This document shows, one piece after another, positions 34,471 through 47,260 of a DNA stretch of 64,000 nt. Each line of letters starts with the position of its first letter. The stretch's first letter is position 1. The stretch comes from Alitta virens (Eukaryota > Annelida > Polychaeta > Phyllodocida > Nereididae). The position numbers and the translations under genes were made by a program. The notes under the pieces were generated by a model. It worked only from the letters and a program-made list of their open reading frames with translations, was not told where the DNA came from and did no database searches. The stretch lies in NCBI GenBank assembly GCA_932294295.1, contig OW028574.1, forward strand, positions 9,310,215 to 9,374,214, given 5' to 3'.

Positions 34471-35171
34471 GGTGCTCAGTCAGTTTCCATGACTTGTATT
34501 GTCTCCCATGGCATGCACCAATAGTGAAAATGAAGTGCAATGCATTGACAATTGTATCAGTAATGTTCTATATCATTATGATGCTCTCCAACATAATCAT
34601 TTACATCTGTGAACAGACAAGATGGTCCCTAAATCACGACCCCTCATTTGTATTTCATTTGTAATAATGCGTAAAAATGGTGTCCTTAAATGCAAACGTC
34701 AAGAATCAGATGAGACAGGAAATATCTCTTCATGAGTGTCGTGCAGAGGGAGACCTTGCAATTGAAGGAGATATTCAAATGAGACATGTGGCAAGCGCTG
34801 GTTCCATGGCAGTCACAAGAGAGACTGACTTCAGAGACTAACAAGAGAGACTAATGAATCAATGAGACTACATTGCACATTCAGTGGTGAGAGCATCTCC
34901 ATTCCCAGCCTTCCAGTTGCTGCTGTTTATGTTATGAGGATGGAGGAAGGAATTATACCAATGATTATACCACCGTTACAGTGTCTTTTAGTCGATCACA
35001 TTTTGAGATGGGAGCTGATAGTGTCATTGACCTGACTATTTTTCATAGTAATTGAAGTTAAAGTGGGAATTAGGCTCTTGTGAGGAAATTGTCATCACAC
35101 ATACTGCATTTCCGAAAGTGACTTATAATTATATGGGATTTATATATTATGTTTCCCTCTGCAGTTAAATT
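34471..35171. other. Unannotated stretch
   Basis: There is no frame of 60 or more codons and no shared repeat. A purine-rich GAGACT/AGAGACT patch at about 34813-34870 is the only local structure seen. Confidence 0.35.
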
Positions 35172-35182
35172 ACTTCTGTGGT

Positions 35183-35356
35183 GGGGTTGGGGCCTAGCTC
35201 AGAGGTAGCGCTCTGGCCTTCCAACTGCTGGGTCCCAGGTTCAATCCCCGGTCGAGCCTAAGTTGGATGGCTGTTTCCTCCTTCGTCTCATTGCCATGGT
35301 CTCTGCCTGTCCTAATTAGCCCATTAGGTGCAGAAATAAAGGACACACACACACAC
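35183..35356 (+). mobile_element. SINE-A copy 4, (CA)n tail
   Basis: Box A TAGCTCAGAGG and box B GGTTCAATCCC are followed by the family body. The 3-prime end jumps from AAATAAAGGACAC directly into (CA)n, losing the TAAAGCCC block. A perfect 11-bp duplication ACTTCTGTGGT flanks it (35172-35182 and 35357-35367). Confidence 0.95.
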
Positions 35357-35367
35357 ACTTCTGTGGT

Positions 35368-36395
35368 TCATTTTGCAAACGGGAAATATATTTATCCCAG
35401 TCCAAACTTACTAGTTCCGGTGCATAGAAAATTCATTTTAGTCCAAGATATTCACCTGAACTGGATGGAGACAGTTCAAGACACATCTGGGAGATGTTTA
35501 TGTGCACTGGGAATGATAAAAACAGCCATCACGAATAGAAGGATTTAGTGGTGTGCTTTATTGTGGCAATTATGCGTATGTATTTCTAGTGCAATAAACG
35601 CGCACTTGAGGATTCTGTGATGTTGGGAAAGAGGAGATATGGAAGAAAAAGTGATGAGATGTGACTTCTTTGCTTGTCAATATATCTAGTCTGCATTTAT
35701 CAGGTGTGAAATTTCTGTGAATTCTACCTGAATATGTCAAAGAATGAAATGGACAAAAAAGGACCTGCAATATTATAAGATAATACCGGAATAACAGGGG
35801 ATGCAATTGCTTAATGTATTAGTGAATTACTCCCAACTGTCATTTATAACTTGTGTTTCATTACGGATCCTTTTGCCATACTTTGTTAGAATACAAGATA
35901 ATATGATACAATATGATTCAATACCATACAATGCAATACAATACAATACAATACCATCCAATATAATTACACTATTCCTTTGAACCAGCCATCACTTATA
36001 TGTATACATATGACTACTGTGTGCTATCCCACTTTCATCAATCCCTTGTGGTGTGTATGATGGCTTTTTCTCTATACTAAGTGTTGGCAACATCACGCAT
36101 CCTTGCAGCAGCAGCATCAAACAAGTGGTCAGCTGGTCCTGATGCTGCGCCGCATCTCTGTCCTTCATCATCCAGACTCCCTCAAGTGTCGCGGATACCA
36201 GCCAATAAATTTATCAACAGCACAAGATGCGCATACAGGGATGCCACAGGGCGCGGTGGTGTTGCCGTAGCATATCTAGTGGCAGATTATTTTGCTATTC
36301 AATGAAGTTGGAGAGTATCAGAACAGGGTCACGGCTGAGTGTGATAGAGTAAGTTGGTAACTTATCAGAATATGTCTTAATAAAATCGGCATATT
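35368..36395. other. Unannotated stretch with an (AATAC)n tract
   Basis: Pentanucleotide-like ATACAAT/AATAC words run from about 35893 to 35960. The 74-codon frame at 36081-36305 starts in an Ala-rich CAG patch and has no recognisable domain. Confidence 0.4.
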
Positions 36396-36546
36396 CATGG
36401 CCAATTGTGCAACGTGCGTTTTCAATGCGTTTGGATAAACTAATGGAGAACGCATGGTTTTTGTCTCATTATAATTAGCTAAAAACCATGCGTTTACCAT
36501 GCGTTTGTCCTTCTTATGGAAAACGCACGTGGCACATTTGGCCATG
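36396..36546. mobile_element. MITE-1 copy 1
   Basis: A 151-bp near-palindrome beginning CATGGCCAATTGTG and ending CACATTTGGCCATG, with the family hairpin words GCGTTTTC, AACGCATGGTTTTT and CCATGCGTTT. The flanking TA is eroded. The interior is too short to code. Confidence 0.9.
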
Positions 36547-37326
36547 TTTCAGTGTGTGATTATTCCACGTGTAAAGAAGTATAGGAGGCTGTTGGCTCTT
36601 ATTACTTATTTAAATGTTTCAGATCAGCATGACACAACAGATTGTAAGCCCAAATACCCGTATTGTTAGACAATAATTGTGTCATTCATTCATCAGGGAT
36701 AAATTTCAGATGTCATATCACGGGATCCTATGAGGCTTGTACTTAACCAGTCAACTATCACACGATGGCCGCATCAGACTCCTGTTTTAGGCCAGTGAGC
36801 TTCATGGTTTATGCGTGGTTTATCACCAGGCAACCTGTGGCTAAATGACGATATAACATGAAGGCATTCCACTGTCCCATCCGTCATCTTGCCTTGCAGC
36901 AGCAGCAGCAGCAGCAATTATCCAGTTTACTCCAGTGATGAATTAGAGCACCACTGTGCTACCATTTGTCATCAAAAGTTGGCAGCTGAGGTTCTACATA
37001 AATATGTGTAGCTATATTTTACTAAGTGTGTACCAATAACTGCCAGCTGGTTGGAAATTTGCACTCTTTTTACTGATGGAGCATTGAATTGTGAGAAGTA
37101 TTAAAAACTGACACTGCTTTTAACTTTTTTGCTGTCCGCCATTCAGAGCAAATAAATGTCGTTAAAAAATAACCCATTAGAATATGGATTTGGTAGTGAT
37201 TTGAGAAAATGAAATGAATGTAAATGTTTCTTTTAACAGTGATGCTTTCTTTTTATTACCAAACCATATGGTATCATTATTGAAAAGCTATGATGTCAAA
37301 ATCGGCAGAAATCTGGACTAAACCTA
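36547..37326. other. Spacer between two MITE-1 copies
   Basis: A CAG tract at 36897-36916 is the only repeat. There is no frame of 60 or more codons. Confidence 0.4.
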
Positions 37327-37466
37327 CATGGCCAAATGTGCCACGTGCATTTTCCATGAGATAGATAAACGCATGGAAAACGCGTGGTTTTTAGCTAATT
37401 ATAATGAGGCAAAAACCATTCGTTTATCCAAACGCATGGAAAACGCACGTGGCACATTTGGCCACG
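37327..37466. mobile_element. MITE-1 copy 2
   Basis: A 140-bp near-palindrome, CATGGCCAAATGTGCCACG to CACATTTGGCCACG, flanked by TA (37325-37326 and 37467-37468). About 11 bp shorter than the other copies through a deletion in the left arm. Confidence 0.9.
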
Positions 37467-38685
37467 TACGAGTTAGCATATAACAGCTCCGAGATTGGTG
37501 TTTATTTATGGACTGTAAAAAACATGACCATCGGCCGGTAACAAATGAGTCTGGTAATGACACACGATGACAATTGTTTGGGAACAATGGCTGCCACACA
37601 ATCACTGCCATTGTGACCTCGCCATCAGCAAAATAAACGCAGGGCAAAGTGATGACAGTTCGTGCGAGCCGCCAATGCTAGACAAATTGGCACGCAACTC
37701 TACTCATACCGGGACTGTGGGACTGTTGGACTGTTGGATTGTATGGTGCAGATTATATATTATTATATAACCGTGTTTAAAAACTTGGCTAGATTTACAT
37801 ACCATTTCTTTCATATGAAGAAATGAGTTCTACCTAGCCAAAAACCGGTGTTATGAGATGATTCAATGATAATGCCGGATTTGCTGATGATAATTGGTGG
37901 TTTGATCATATTTTAGTTTTTCTTTTATAATAGAAGTTGGATGTAGTGTCATTTATCAAAAGAAGCGGCCTTTTCGAAACTTCACAGATGTGTATCCCCT
38001 GGCGTCAGTTCAAGTTAATTCTGGCTGACATTGAAGTCGAAATAGTTTCTGTGTACCTTTTTGGCTGTGGTACAACAGAATTTTATGATTTATTAATTTC
38101 AATCACCAAATGTGGAGTATTATTTTACTCCTATTATCATCATCAAGCTTTTTTCTGTTTCACCCTGAGGATAATTTTAGGTTTGAATGGTGGAAAATGA
38201 CAGAGATCTTAAGTGGGCTTTTGCCCGGGCTATTAAGGGAGACTTTTCAGTCCGTCACTTCGTTTTTCAGTGGTGCAAATCAGGCGTTTTGTAAATGCAG
38301 GGAGTCAATGGTTTGTAAACTGATATGATCCTGACTTTTATGGCAATTGATCAAGAGCGTTGATTGCCGGTCCCGATCATTCCTCTCAAAAATCGATGAT
38401 CACTGAAGACATTTCCGCATTGCTGCAACAAACGCTGGCATCACTTGCAAGTTTTTCCGTGGAATAGATCAGCCGTAATCGGATAAAACTGAGAGATATA
38501 GTTAAAAAATATCGGCCAATCCAAAGTATCACATATTTGCCAAAAATAAAGATAGTTTAATCATGCCATCAAAGGCGCAGGTGCAACTTAAGTGCATTCA
38601 AGTGAAGATTGAGATATCTCATACTTTCAACAGGTTTAATAGTCACAGAATAGTCACTCATAAGCTGCGGATGAAAATACAGACA
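37467..38685. other. Unannotated stretch
   Basis: Frames of 87 codons (37937-38200) and 72 codons (38110-38328) overlap in different plus-strand frames and show no domain. No shared repeat was recognised. Confidence 0.35.
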
Positions 38686-38687
38686 GT

Positions 38688-38852
38688 GAGTCAGTCAGTC
38701 AGGCGGTGAGTCAGTCAGTCAGTCAATCAATCAGTCAGTCAGTCAGCACGTCAATCAGTCAATCAGTCAGTCAGTCAGTCAATCAGTCAGTTAGTCAATC
38801 AGTCAGTCAGTACATCAGTCAGTCAGTCAGTCAGTCAGTCAGTCAGTCAGTG
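38688..38852. repeat. (CAGT)n microsatellite
   Basis: About 165 bp of CAGT with CAAT and CACGT variants, the same unit as at 15.5 kb. The Ser/Gln/Val frame at 38706-38984 is a repeat artefact. Confidence 0.95.
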
Positions 38853-39509
38853 CACGTTATTGAAGTCAGTGCACTGAACAAATTCCTTTATAAAATGGTG
38901 AATATCGATGTAGCATTGCAGCTGCATGAGAACAAAATTATAACCTATTTTCGTTTCTTAACCTTGGATGACCAAAAGACATAATCTTGGGTTAAAGGGA
39001 GTTAAGGCATCTTAGATGGACCTAAATATCTTGCAGGGGTCTAAACATCTCAGAGGGTCTGGAGGATTTTTGATGAAGTTCACAAAGAGCTGCCTCACTC
39101 GCGGGTAATTGACACTGCTCCCTTGAAGAGCATCTCATTCAAATCTTGAATTGCCTTTAATTTTGGGTTGCTCATGTTTCCATTTTCCTGAAGAGAGAAG
39201 AACATCAGATGTTTCTTATATCTCCAATGATCCCTGGGAAGCTTCAATGAATTTCTTGGGAGTTCTAGGAACCCCATCTCCTACACTTATTGGAATTTGA
39301 GGGCACTATGTGGTTCAGTTGATGGCATATTATGAAATCTTTAAATCATCAAAATTCATTATAACATAAATCTGGCAATTGGAGATAATTGTAGATAAGA
39401 AATTTTAGATAAGAAAAAAAGGCCTATCGTCTTTCTGTTTTAATCTTTTTGTTTAAATCATCTTCAGTGGAGTATTCTTCTGTTGTGTATTATTAAATTT
39501 TACAAGAGT
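38853..39509. other. Unannotated stretch
   Basis: One 60-codon minus-strand frame (39095-39277) without a recognisable domain, and no repeat shared with the rest of the window. Confidence 0.35.
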
Positions 39510-39640
39510 GAATGCATCTCAGACGATATGACCAGCAGGCAGAGGCAGATGTGATGATGAGGTGCCAGGAGTACACCGTAGTGGAATTGCTGCCTCATTG
39601 GTGGGTCTTTTACTTGCCTCAGCATAGATACCTATTACCA
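39510..39640 (-). mobile_element. SINE-B fragment
   Basis: ATATGACCAGCAGGCAGAGGC, ACGTAATGATGAG-like and CTTGCCTCAGCATAGA blocks match the SINE-B body in the same orientation as 8.3 and 59.4 kb. Head and ends are missing. Confidence 0.6.
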
Positions 39641-40324
39641 TGTCCTGTCAAATTGAAGTGAGGTTTCACAACTTCTGACTTGGATATAGGCGTTTGTTCA
39701 AAGAAATGTCATTCAGAAAATAACTATCGTTGCCCAAACACCCTAATTGGCCTTGCTCATACACTGCCTAAGCCTGGATATCCAAACTACATTGAATTAC
39801 ACACAACTTGGATTTGTGTGTTTTGCAGACAAAATTGAAATGGCGTCTACTTTAAAGATGCTGCATTGCGAGTTCTACTTCTTTAAAATTCATGACTTGG
39901 CTCAGATCACTTTTGCTGTAATGCATCTTAATTGCTTGTGAAATCCTAAGACATTCTATATCCTTCTCGCACCATCATTAATCTAGGGGATGAAAGATTA
40001 TCACTCATTTCATTATTGCCTCAGACTATAGCTATTTAGAGATGAATGTCAACTTGAGTCCATTATATTTCTTAAATGACTTTTTAACTTGGTAAGAGCT
40101 GAAATATGATTGATTATTGGGCTGTCTCAATTTTTTATATGATTATATAAGCCGCGTAGAGATAACATTATGGTTCTTTCCAGAATACACATCAAATTAA
40201 AAGGACATTAATCGTGATATAAACCATATTAATTTGAAAATTGAACTAATTAATGTTCCGAATTGAAGGAATAAATTTCAAATGCAATAGATATTGTCAT
40301 ATTGATCACACGATTCTAACTTAC
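39641..40324. other. Unannotated stretch
   Basis: Very AT-rich towards 40130-40320, with only a 64-codon frame (39747-39941). Nothing recognisable. Confidence 0.35.
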
Positions 40325-40545
40325 TAGAGCAACCAGTACTGTAATTTCGCAGAAAAATAACAAAAATCAACTGAATGATAAGGTGTCAAATATATATTAA
40401 AATGCACTAAAAATACTGCTGCTAGGATGCACTTTGCTTCAGCCAATCACGGCCAAGAGCGGGAACTTTTTCAGCCAATAGAATTGCAGTATTCTGTCAT
40501 ATCTACCTGGTGGAAATATAGAGAACCTTCCGTGAAAATCCACTA
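40325..40545 (+). mobile_element. Family C element, copy 3 (partial)
   Basis: It matches the right half of copy 1: AAAATGCACTAAAAATACTG, then GGATGCACTTTGCTTCAGCC and ACCTGGTGGAAATATAGAG. The left half of the element is absent. It has a duplicated-looking insertion GCCAATAGAATT before GCAGTATTCTG. Confidence 0.75.
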
Positions 40546-42247
40546 TTGGCTTGGTAAATCGCATTTGGTTTTAATTTCATGATCTTGTAATGTTGTCTTG
40601 GTTCCACGTGAGTGAGCAGCTTGTTCCAGAGAAGTTTGGTGAACGGGATCACATTTGCACTTATTGAAATAAACTACCTGGCGTACTCAAATGCTCTCCA
40701 ATTAAACCAGCTTTTTTAATCAGTCTGGATTTGGATGCATTTTAAGCTTTGTGTAGGTAGTTCATGAAATGACAGTTACAGCTATTTCTTTTTCCAGTGC
40801 AAGCTACTAATATTCAATTCATGAATATGTTTTCTCTGGTGTTTCTTAACAGGATATTGGTCAACTTTGCCATCGTCATTGTTGCTATTGTGTTAAAGAT
40901 AGTTGAAACAAAAAATGGAAACTAATACATATTTTTGTTGTGTGCTGAAAACAAGATTCATAGGTTGTTTTATGTAGCCAAGGCTGGTAAAGTGAAACGA
41001 ACGACCTTTTTTATGTTATTTCATATCATGGAATTGAGACTTATGTGGTCGATTTCAAAGTCAGAAAAACACGATTTTGTAGATTTTGCTAAACATATTG
41101 GACGTTTGGCATTTGGGCAAATTCTCAAAAGACGAAGTATGCAGAATTGATGAGTTGAGGCCAACACTGAACTGTGCAATGCAAAATGTCAAGAAAACAT
41201 CTGAGTGAGATTTGAGTGAATCGAACAGGGAACATGAGAGAATTATGAGCACAGATGATGGATGGGAAAAGGGTTAGGTGGGAAATACACGCAATTATTT
41301 TGCTCCATTTTGTTTTTTTATATCAATTGCCATGAGAGTTGCAGATGTACAGAAATGAACAAAATGTGGTACAGAAATGAAGGCTGGGTAGAGTTTAAGA
41401 AGAGCTGCTACAGAAATGAAGAAAAAGTGGTACAGAAACGAAGAGAAGTTGGTACAAAAATGAAGAAAATCAACCATGATCAAATCAGAACAAGTTTGAG
41501 CCTATTTCAACTCATTGGCAATGTATGACCAAGAAGCCTCCAATCAATGACTTGATGCTATGTATAAGTCAATACTATAGTATTAAATGTTATACTTTGA
41601 CCCCTAATGACAGTCTGTTTTGTCCAACATAGATTCTATTACCAGATATATTTCATGTGTACAGCATTCTCACGCATCGATTTCTTTGTTCCCTCACATG
41701 CATCTGATCAAGTTGGTCGCGATCGAAAAGATGAATAGTAATTTTCAGCCTGGCAGCTTGAGTGGCCTCCTTGCCTCTCTCAGCCCTGTTCCTAATTACA
41801 CAAACGTCAAGAAATATTTCATGGGCAAGTGGATCCTGAAACACTGCACCCGATGACTCCATACTTTGTCAGATTCCCAGGACTTTATCTCCACCTCATT
41901 TGCACTGCAGCAAAAAAGGGCCATGCTCAAACGACGTTCTCTAACGGCCTTTCTTATATTAGCATCATGAAGTTGCGAGACATTGCAGTTTGCACAAGAA
42001 GCCTAGTCAACCGCAATTGAGTCGATCGACAAACTTCAGTGACAATGAAAAATGTACTTACACATGTCCTTACTGTTGTGATGAACCATTAAGTTCAGTC
42101 CGCTTTATCGAGTCAGCTTCAATTAACCAAAATGTCCTACATTTATTGTCTGGAGCATGCTGACAGTTTCTTGCAGCTATCACAAAGCATTGATTTGGTA
42201 AGTTCTAATTTATTCATTTTTACTGGATGTAAGGCTGTTGCCATATG
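40546..42247. other. Unannotated stretch with a GTACAGAAATGAA repeat
   Basis: At 41345-41475 about four to five imperfect units of TGGTACAGAAATGAAG-type sequence are arranged in tandem, inside a Lys/Glu-rich 88-codon frame (41262-41528) that I regard as an artefact. Elsewhere the frames are short and overlap. Confidence 0.4.
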
Positions 42248-42520
42248 CAGTTAGTTTCATAAAATACGGTCGACTCTAGCTGTCTGTAGCGACCTGTACC
42301 TGGCTGTGGTCTAAACATGCTAAAGCCAGCTGCTTCTGTCCACTTCTATAGCTAATAGTCGGCTTACATATATCACCAGATAAATATGATCGATAATATA
42401 ATATAATAGAAATTAATCAAATATATCATAAATACGTACTTTTAGATTCGGTTTTGAGTAGCCAGCTATGATAGCTTTGTCTAGTTTGAATTTGAGGGTC
42501 GTTTTTAATTAAACTAACTG
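42248..42520 (+). mobile_element. MITE-2 copy 5
   Basis: The cleanest short copy: 273 bp from CAGTTAGTTTCATAAAA to TTAAACTAACTG, with symmetric TG/CA and TA just outside (TATG...CATA). Internal blocks GCTAAAGCCAGCTGCTTCTG and TAATAGTCGGCTTAC match the other copies. There is no open frame. Confidence 0.9.
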
Positions 42521-43273
42521 CATAATACTTTTCTGCTGACATACTGGGGAGCACGTGTGACGTGTTTGCCTGTACAATGTAGTAGACTAATAATTGAAAT
42601 TATTTATTTATTTATTTATTAGTCCTAGTCACGAGTTGTGATCAGTTCTAGGTGATTGGCTTTGGATTGCAACAATCCAAATATAGGCATAGGGGTGCCA
42701 AAAAAAAAGTGTCAGAAACCTGCCTCCTCAACCATGCATCTACCAGCATCAGCAGCAACAGCCATAGCAGTCGTAGCAGCAGCAACAGCAGCAGCAGCAG
42801 CATAAGTAGCATCTTAGGGAGGATTAGAAGAACAGACAATACTCTTTGGGGTATTTGTTGGTTAGGGGTATCAGGGCGATGTTATTGACGCATGCAATAA
42901 ATGTCTGAATGCTGTATGGCCTTGACAAAGTTCAAGGGCAATCGAAACAAATTTCAAAACGAAACAATAAACACTCCAGGCTGCTTGTACAAACACATGG
43001 TTAGCCAAGAAAGACAATACTTTTCTGTCTTTCTCGAACAATACTGTTAATGGAAGAAGATTACAATACTTTCCTGGGAAATATATTGAATAATTTCCTT
43101 TAATTTCTCTGCTACGTAGTACATATCGTTGTTACGAACATATCGATAAAATTGTCCTAGGAAAGTAATATATTTTCTTCTTCTTTTCTTTGTGGTATTA
43201 GACAGAATGCACTCCTTTGCATTGTGTCAGTGTTTTGTTGGTGTGTCAGCCTATGTTTTGTTAGTAAGTCAGT
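42521..43273. other. Unannotated stretch with (TTTA)n and CAG tracts
   Basis: (TTTA)n lies at about 42600-42620; the CAG tract is listed separately. Frames at 42648-42888 on both strands follow the CAG tract (Ser-rich plus, Leu-rich minus). Confidence 0.4.
42744..42801. repeat. Interrupted (CAG)n tract
   Basis: CAGCAA, CAGCAG and CATAGCAG units in a loose array, encoding Ser-rich frames on the plus strand only by composition. Confidence 0.8.
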
Positions 43274-43447
43274 CATAGGCGTAGGAGGCACCTTTCTTTT
43301 GGGGGGGCAAAGGTCATCTTGCCCGAATTTTAAGGCTTTTATTAGCACCCCTTTATGCCCGAATTTTTCAACTTTTTGCCCGAATTTTTGGCTTTCTTGG
43401 ACACTTGGGGCAATTGCCCCCCCTGCCCCCCACCTTTTACGCCTATG
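43274..43447. mobile_element. 174-bp element with CATAGGCGTA inverted ends
   Basis: It starts CATAGGCGTAGGAGG and ends CCTTTTACGCCTATG, an inverted repeat. G-rich and C-rich runs lie just inside the ends (GGGGGGGCAA on the left, GGGGCAATTGCCCCCCCTG on the right). A tandem GCCCGAATTTT word occurs three times in the interior. GTCAGT occurs on both sides (43268-43273 and 43450-43455), a possible target duplication with a two-base offset. No coding capacity; probably a non-autonomous DNA element. Confidence 0.6.
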
Positions 43448-43698
43448 ATGTCAGTGCATTGTCCATATTATTGACATGACAAGGTGTGTTTGTCAGGTGC
43501 ACATGTTTTTGATTACTTTGACACGAGACACAATCATCCGCAGTGCCATGCAGGTGGAAGTTGTTATTGGAATGCAAATGTTTTTATTCCAAGCCAAGGA
43601 CAGTGCATGTACATGCTATCATTATTTGTATTAAAATGGGATGGGGGGGGGGGGGGGTTAACACTGTTTTTACCTATAAGCCAAGCGACCTAATCATG

Positions 43699-43885
43699 AG
43701 GGGTGGGGGCCTAGCTCAGTGGTAGCGCGCTGGGCTTCCAACCACTGGGTCCCGGGTTCAATTCCCGGTTGAGCCTATGTTGGATGGCTGTTTCATCCTT
43801 CGTCTCATTGCCATGGTTCCTACCTGTCCTAATTAACCCATCAGGTGCAGAAATACAGGACGTAAAACCCTAATCCACCACCACC
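43699..43885 (+). mobile_element. SINE-A copy 5, (CCA)n tail
   Basis: The best-preserved head in the window: box A TAGCTCAGTGG and box B GGTTCAATTCC, followed by the full body and (CCA)n. A perfect 11-bp duplication ACCTAATCATG flanks it (43688-43698 and 43886-43896). It is a good reference copy for the family. Confidence 0.97.
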
Positions 43886-43896
43886 ACCTAATCATG

Positions 43897-46827
43897 CACA
43901 TTCTTTGCTAGATTACCTAGTTGAACAAAACGATTGGTTAAACTATGTAGCCCATAGGCTGAGTATAGACTTAAGAAATCTTCTCTTAAAACACAAGAGA
44001 AATGGTATCATATTTTTTTAGTTAAGGCAACTTTTCTGAATTGCCTGCTTGACAGAACAAGAATTGCGTAAACTCCGCACCTTTAATACCATAAGCCAGC
44101 CAGACTATAAGAGAAATTGATTAATTTACCTTAGATGAGTAAACGAGTAAAACATGTACATAATTAGGTCGCTATGGTGTGAGGTGACACCACATAGTGT
44201 TAAGTATGGAACAAAATATCGAATATGGTGCAGTGCAGGTGATGAATTTAACATAAATCTGTTTTATTGCAGTATTTATAGTCTGCAATATGCAATAATA
44301 AACTGAGTTGGCCGTGTCACGATAGTAGCTGTCTCCACAAATTTAGCATGTGCTTTGCATTCCTGATTTTATGCTCGTATTTTGTTAGGGTTGATATAAA
44401 TTTAACTGGAATAAGGGGCTGATTCATCTGTTCCCCACCCAACTCTCCACCTTATTTATGAACTCTTCAGATTCACGCTTCATATTTAATTGAGATGCTG
44501 CAACTTGGTAGCTCTTGACGGAGTCTAATTCTCAGTGGATGATGGGGGTTATAATCTAGTGCCATTTGCTCCTGACTAAATAAACATGATGAATTTCAAA
44601 TTAAGCGGAATCCGTTTCGTCACTTGAGCGCCGTTTCGTGTCACATGTGTCGTTTCGGTTAGCCGCTTTTGCATGGTGACGATTTGACTGTCAACAGTTA
44701 ATGAGTCATTCAGCACTCTGTAACAACTCTGCGGGCCGTGGCTTCTGATTTGAAGAGGGGGGGGGGGGGGGGTGGAAATACCCGTGTGATAAGGGGCGCA
44801 GGAAACCCGAGCCCTGCGGGTGACTTTGATAAAATATTACAGGAAATTATCCCCTCCTTACATGCAAAGATGCCCGTTCGCGTGTTGATTATTGGAAAAT
44901 GCCATTATCATATCCTTGAGGGGCGATTGGGTGACAGGCCCAAGTGGACTTAGCCAGGGCATTAATTCGCCTCATGCATTTTGCTCCACATGGGTGTAAC
45001 TGTAAAAGCAGCTATTTGCTATAGTGTGACTCACAACTGTAGGTCTACCTACTGAAGAAGATTAGTTACAAATACGTTTATTTATGACAAAAACTGGAAA
45101 TTGATATTAGTGAAAACGGACATGACTGCATTGTCACGAAATGATATCAGTTTATCAGCACAGAAATAACTAAAATGTTAAAGAAGGAAAACGAATGAAA
45201 TATATTGAATTTCTTGTTGGTAAGGAAAAAGTCACCTGTCATAAAGCAGAGGTAGACTGGATATTAAGCGTAGTCTACCGATATCCTTCACATTTTATTT
45301 TTTAAGTTTTTGTGCCTCTAAAAGCCTGTTTTCTTTCAAAATTAACAAATATTTGCTTGCGGGTGTGGTGAATAACGAATAGAACAGGTAGAGTGTGTGC
45401 CAAGCAACAAGGACATGCCTTGAGCAATCAAGGAGCCAAGCAAGCAGCCAAAACAACTAGCCAAAGCAAGCAAGCAACCAGCCAACCAATGATTTGATTT
45501 GATTGGAATTTAATTGAATTTATTTGCCAATAAATGATAAATATACATTTGTTATACAAAAACCATTTGTAGGGGTGACTAGCACAAAATATGAAGGGCT
45601 AGTGGAGACTGCAAAACATAGTGGAAATAGAAGCATTGGACACTTGAGTGAAGCTGCTACACCCAATCGGAGCGGCCGAATTTGATGCTGGACGCTTTGG
45701 CAATGGACACGATGACCAAACACTGACCACAAGCCAGAGTGTCATGTGCTGCCAGGATAAGCAAATATCGATGGTCACTTTGATATGTGCCATGTGCCGC
45801 AATATTCCGTCTGGCCCTGCTGTATAATGTTTTAGCCACGTCATTGTGACGTCAAGAATACCGATGCCTGTTGAGTGATGATGAAATTCACGAAGTTAAA
45901 GTTTAAGTTATCCTGACTTGGAGTTTTTACTTTACTTTGTATGCTTCATGTTATCAGTCTACATGTTATTTTGAAAGTTGCTGAGTAAACCACTTTTCAA
46001 TTTAAAAAAATAGAAATCATCGTTTTATAATATTACTTGGGAATAATCCTTGAATGTCATTGAGATGCGTTATCATATGCACAAGTCAGTCTCAAATAAT
46101 TATGATCTATCTAATTATGATCTAATAGAACCACTTCCTCATATGACAGGTGATGCATGGATTTGCTGCTGAAACAGGATGCTGAAGAACCAGTTCTCGT
46201 CATTCACAAGCCATCCAAGCCATTTTGTTCAGTTTAAGTCTTGTGTGAATCTCTAAATGTGTCTAACCCTGGGACTAAAGCAGGTTTGGAATAGCGGGTC
46301 ATTAGGGCCTGACACGGTTGGTAAATATGGAATGCATTGAGGAGTTGCCTGGGAGCTAGCTTGTCACCCAGTAATGCCTCTTGCCCACTGCCTCTGGCTC
46401 CCAGCAGCTCACAGGCACAACCTCTGCTTCTACAGGATGGGCTGAGCGTGTGCCCCAGCATAGACACACTTCTAACCTCTTAACTTACAACTTTAGTTTC
46501 TGCTGAAAACCTGGCTAAAACTCGCCCACACAATCCTGCTACAAACATTGGCTGAGCTGAAAGTTGAAGAGTTACAGTTTTAAAGTTTTAGGTACTTTGA
46601 CGACGTTGCATTCTATTGAACTTTATAAGTGGCCGGATGACTGTGAAGATGTTTGTCTTATTGGTTGTCCGAGACAGATGTAATCATGAAATGATACAAT
46701 GGGGAACCAAATTAAGCATTGAGAACAAGGCAACAGGTTCTGAACAGGGAGTCAAACACATGACGTCTGATCAACTACCTTACAACCCAAATCTTTTTAA
46801 AAAGTTTTATCAGTTTGACAGCGTCTA
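43897..46827. other. Unannotated stretch with poly-G and an AGCCAAGCA repeat
   Basis: A G run lies at 44756-44772, and degenerate AGCAAGC/AGCCAA words at about 45400-45490. From about 45505, TTTATTTGCCAATAAATG may be the minus-strand 3-prime end of a retroelement. Frames of up to 81 codons show no domain. Confidence 0.35.
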
Positions 46828-46978
46828 CATGGCCACATGTGCCATGTACGTTTTCCATGAGAAGGATAAACGCATGGAAAACGCATGGTTTTTGCCTAAT
46901 TGAAATGAAATGAAAACCACGCATTTTCAATGCGTTTATCCAAACGCATGGAAAACGCGCGTAGCACATTTGGCCATG
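46828..46978. mobile_element. MITE-1 copy 3
   Basis: 151 bp, CATGGCCACATGTGCC to CACATTTGGCCATG, flanked by TA (46826-46827 and 46979-46980). Frames of 95 and 74 codons cross it only because the arms lack stop codons. Confidence 0.95.
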
Positions 46979-47260
46979 TAGAATGCACCCCATAGCCATT
47001 TTGACTAATAGATGGTCAAATATCTACCAAGTTAGCCGATTTGACTAACAATCTAGTGTGTGTGACTGTGTGAGTGATTTTCCCCATCTGTGCTCTAATG
47101 TCTTTACTAAGGTGTTGCATGACATATGCTAGTACAATTGGCTCTTTTTTACCTTAGTCTGAGCAAGTCTGAGAGTTAGAACATAGCTAATCGATCTAGT
47201 CTGGCAAAAACACGGAAGCAGGAAAAGGTTTTGCTGATTGTTGATTGGACATTTGCAATA
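46979..47260. other. 282-bp spacer between MITE-1 copies 3 and 4
   Basis: Unique sequence with GTGTGTGACTGTGTGAGTG at about 47057-47075. There is no sign that the two MITEs arose by duplicating this block. Confidence 0.4.

Noticed and set aside
15500..38852. CRISPR-like arrays in the (CAGT)n and minisatellite tracts
   Set aside because: The repeats are directly adjacent with no unique spacers, and the window is eukaryotic in character.
45847..45856. TGACGTCA-like site near 45847
   Set aside because: A lone eight-base match in a 64-kb window is expected by chance and has no promoter context.
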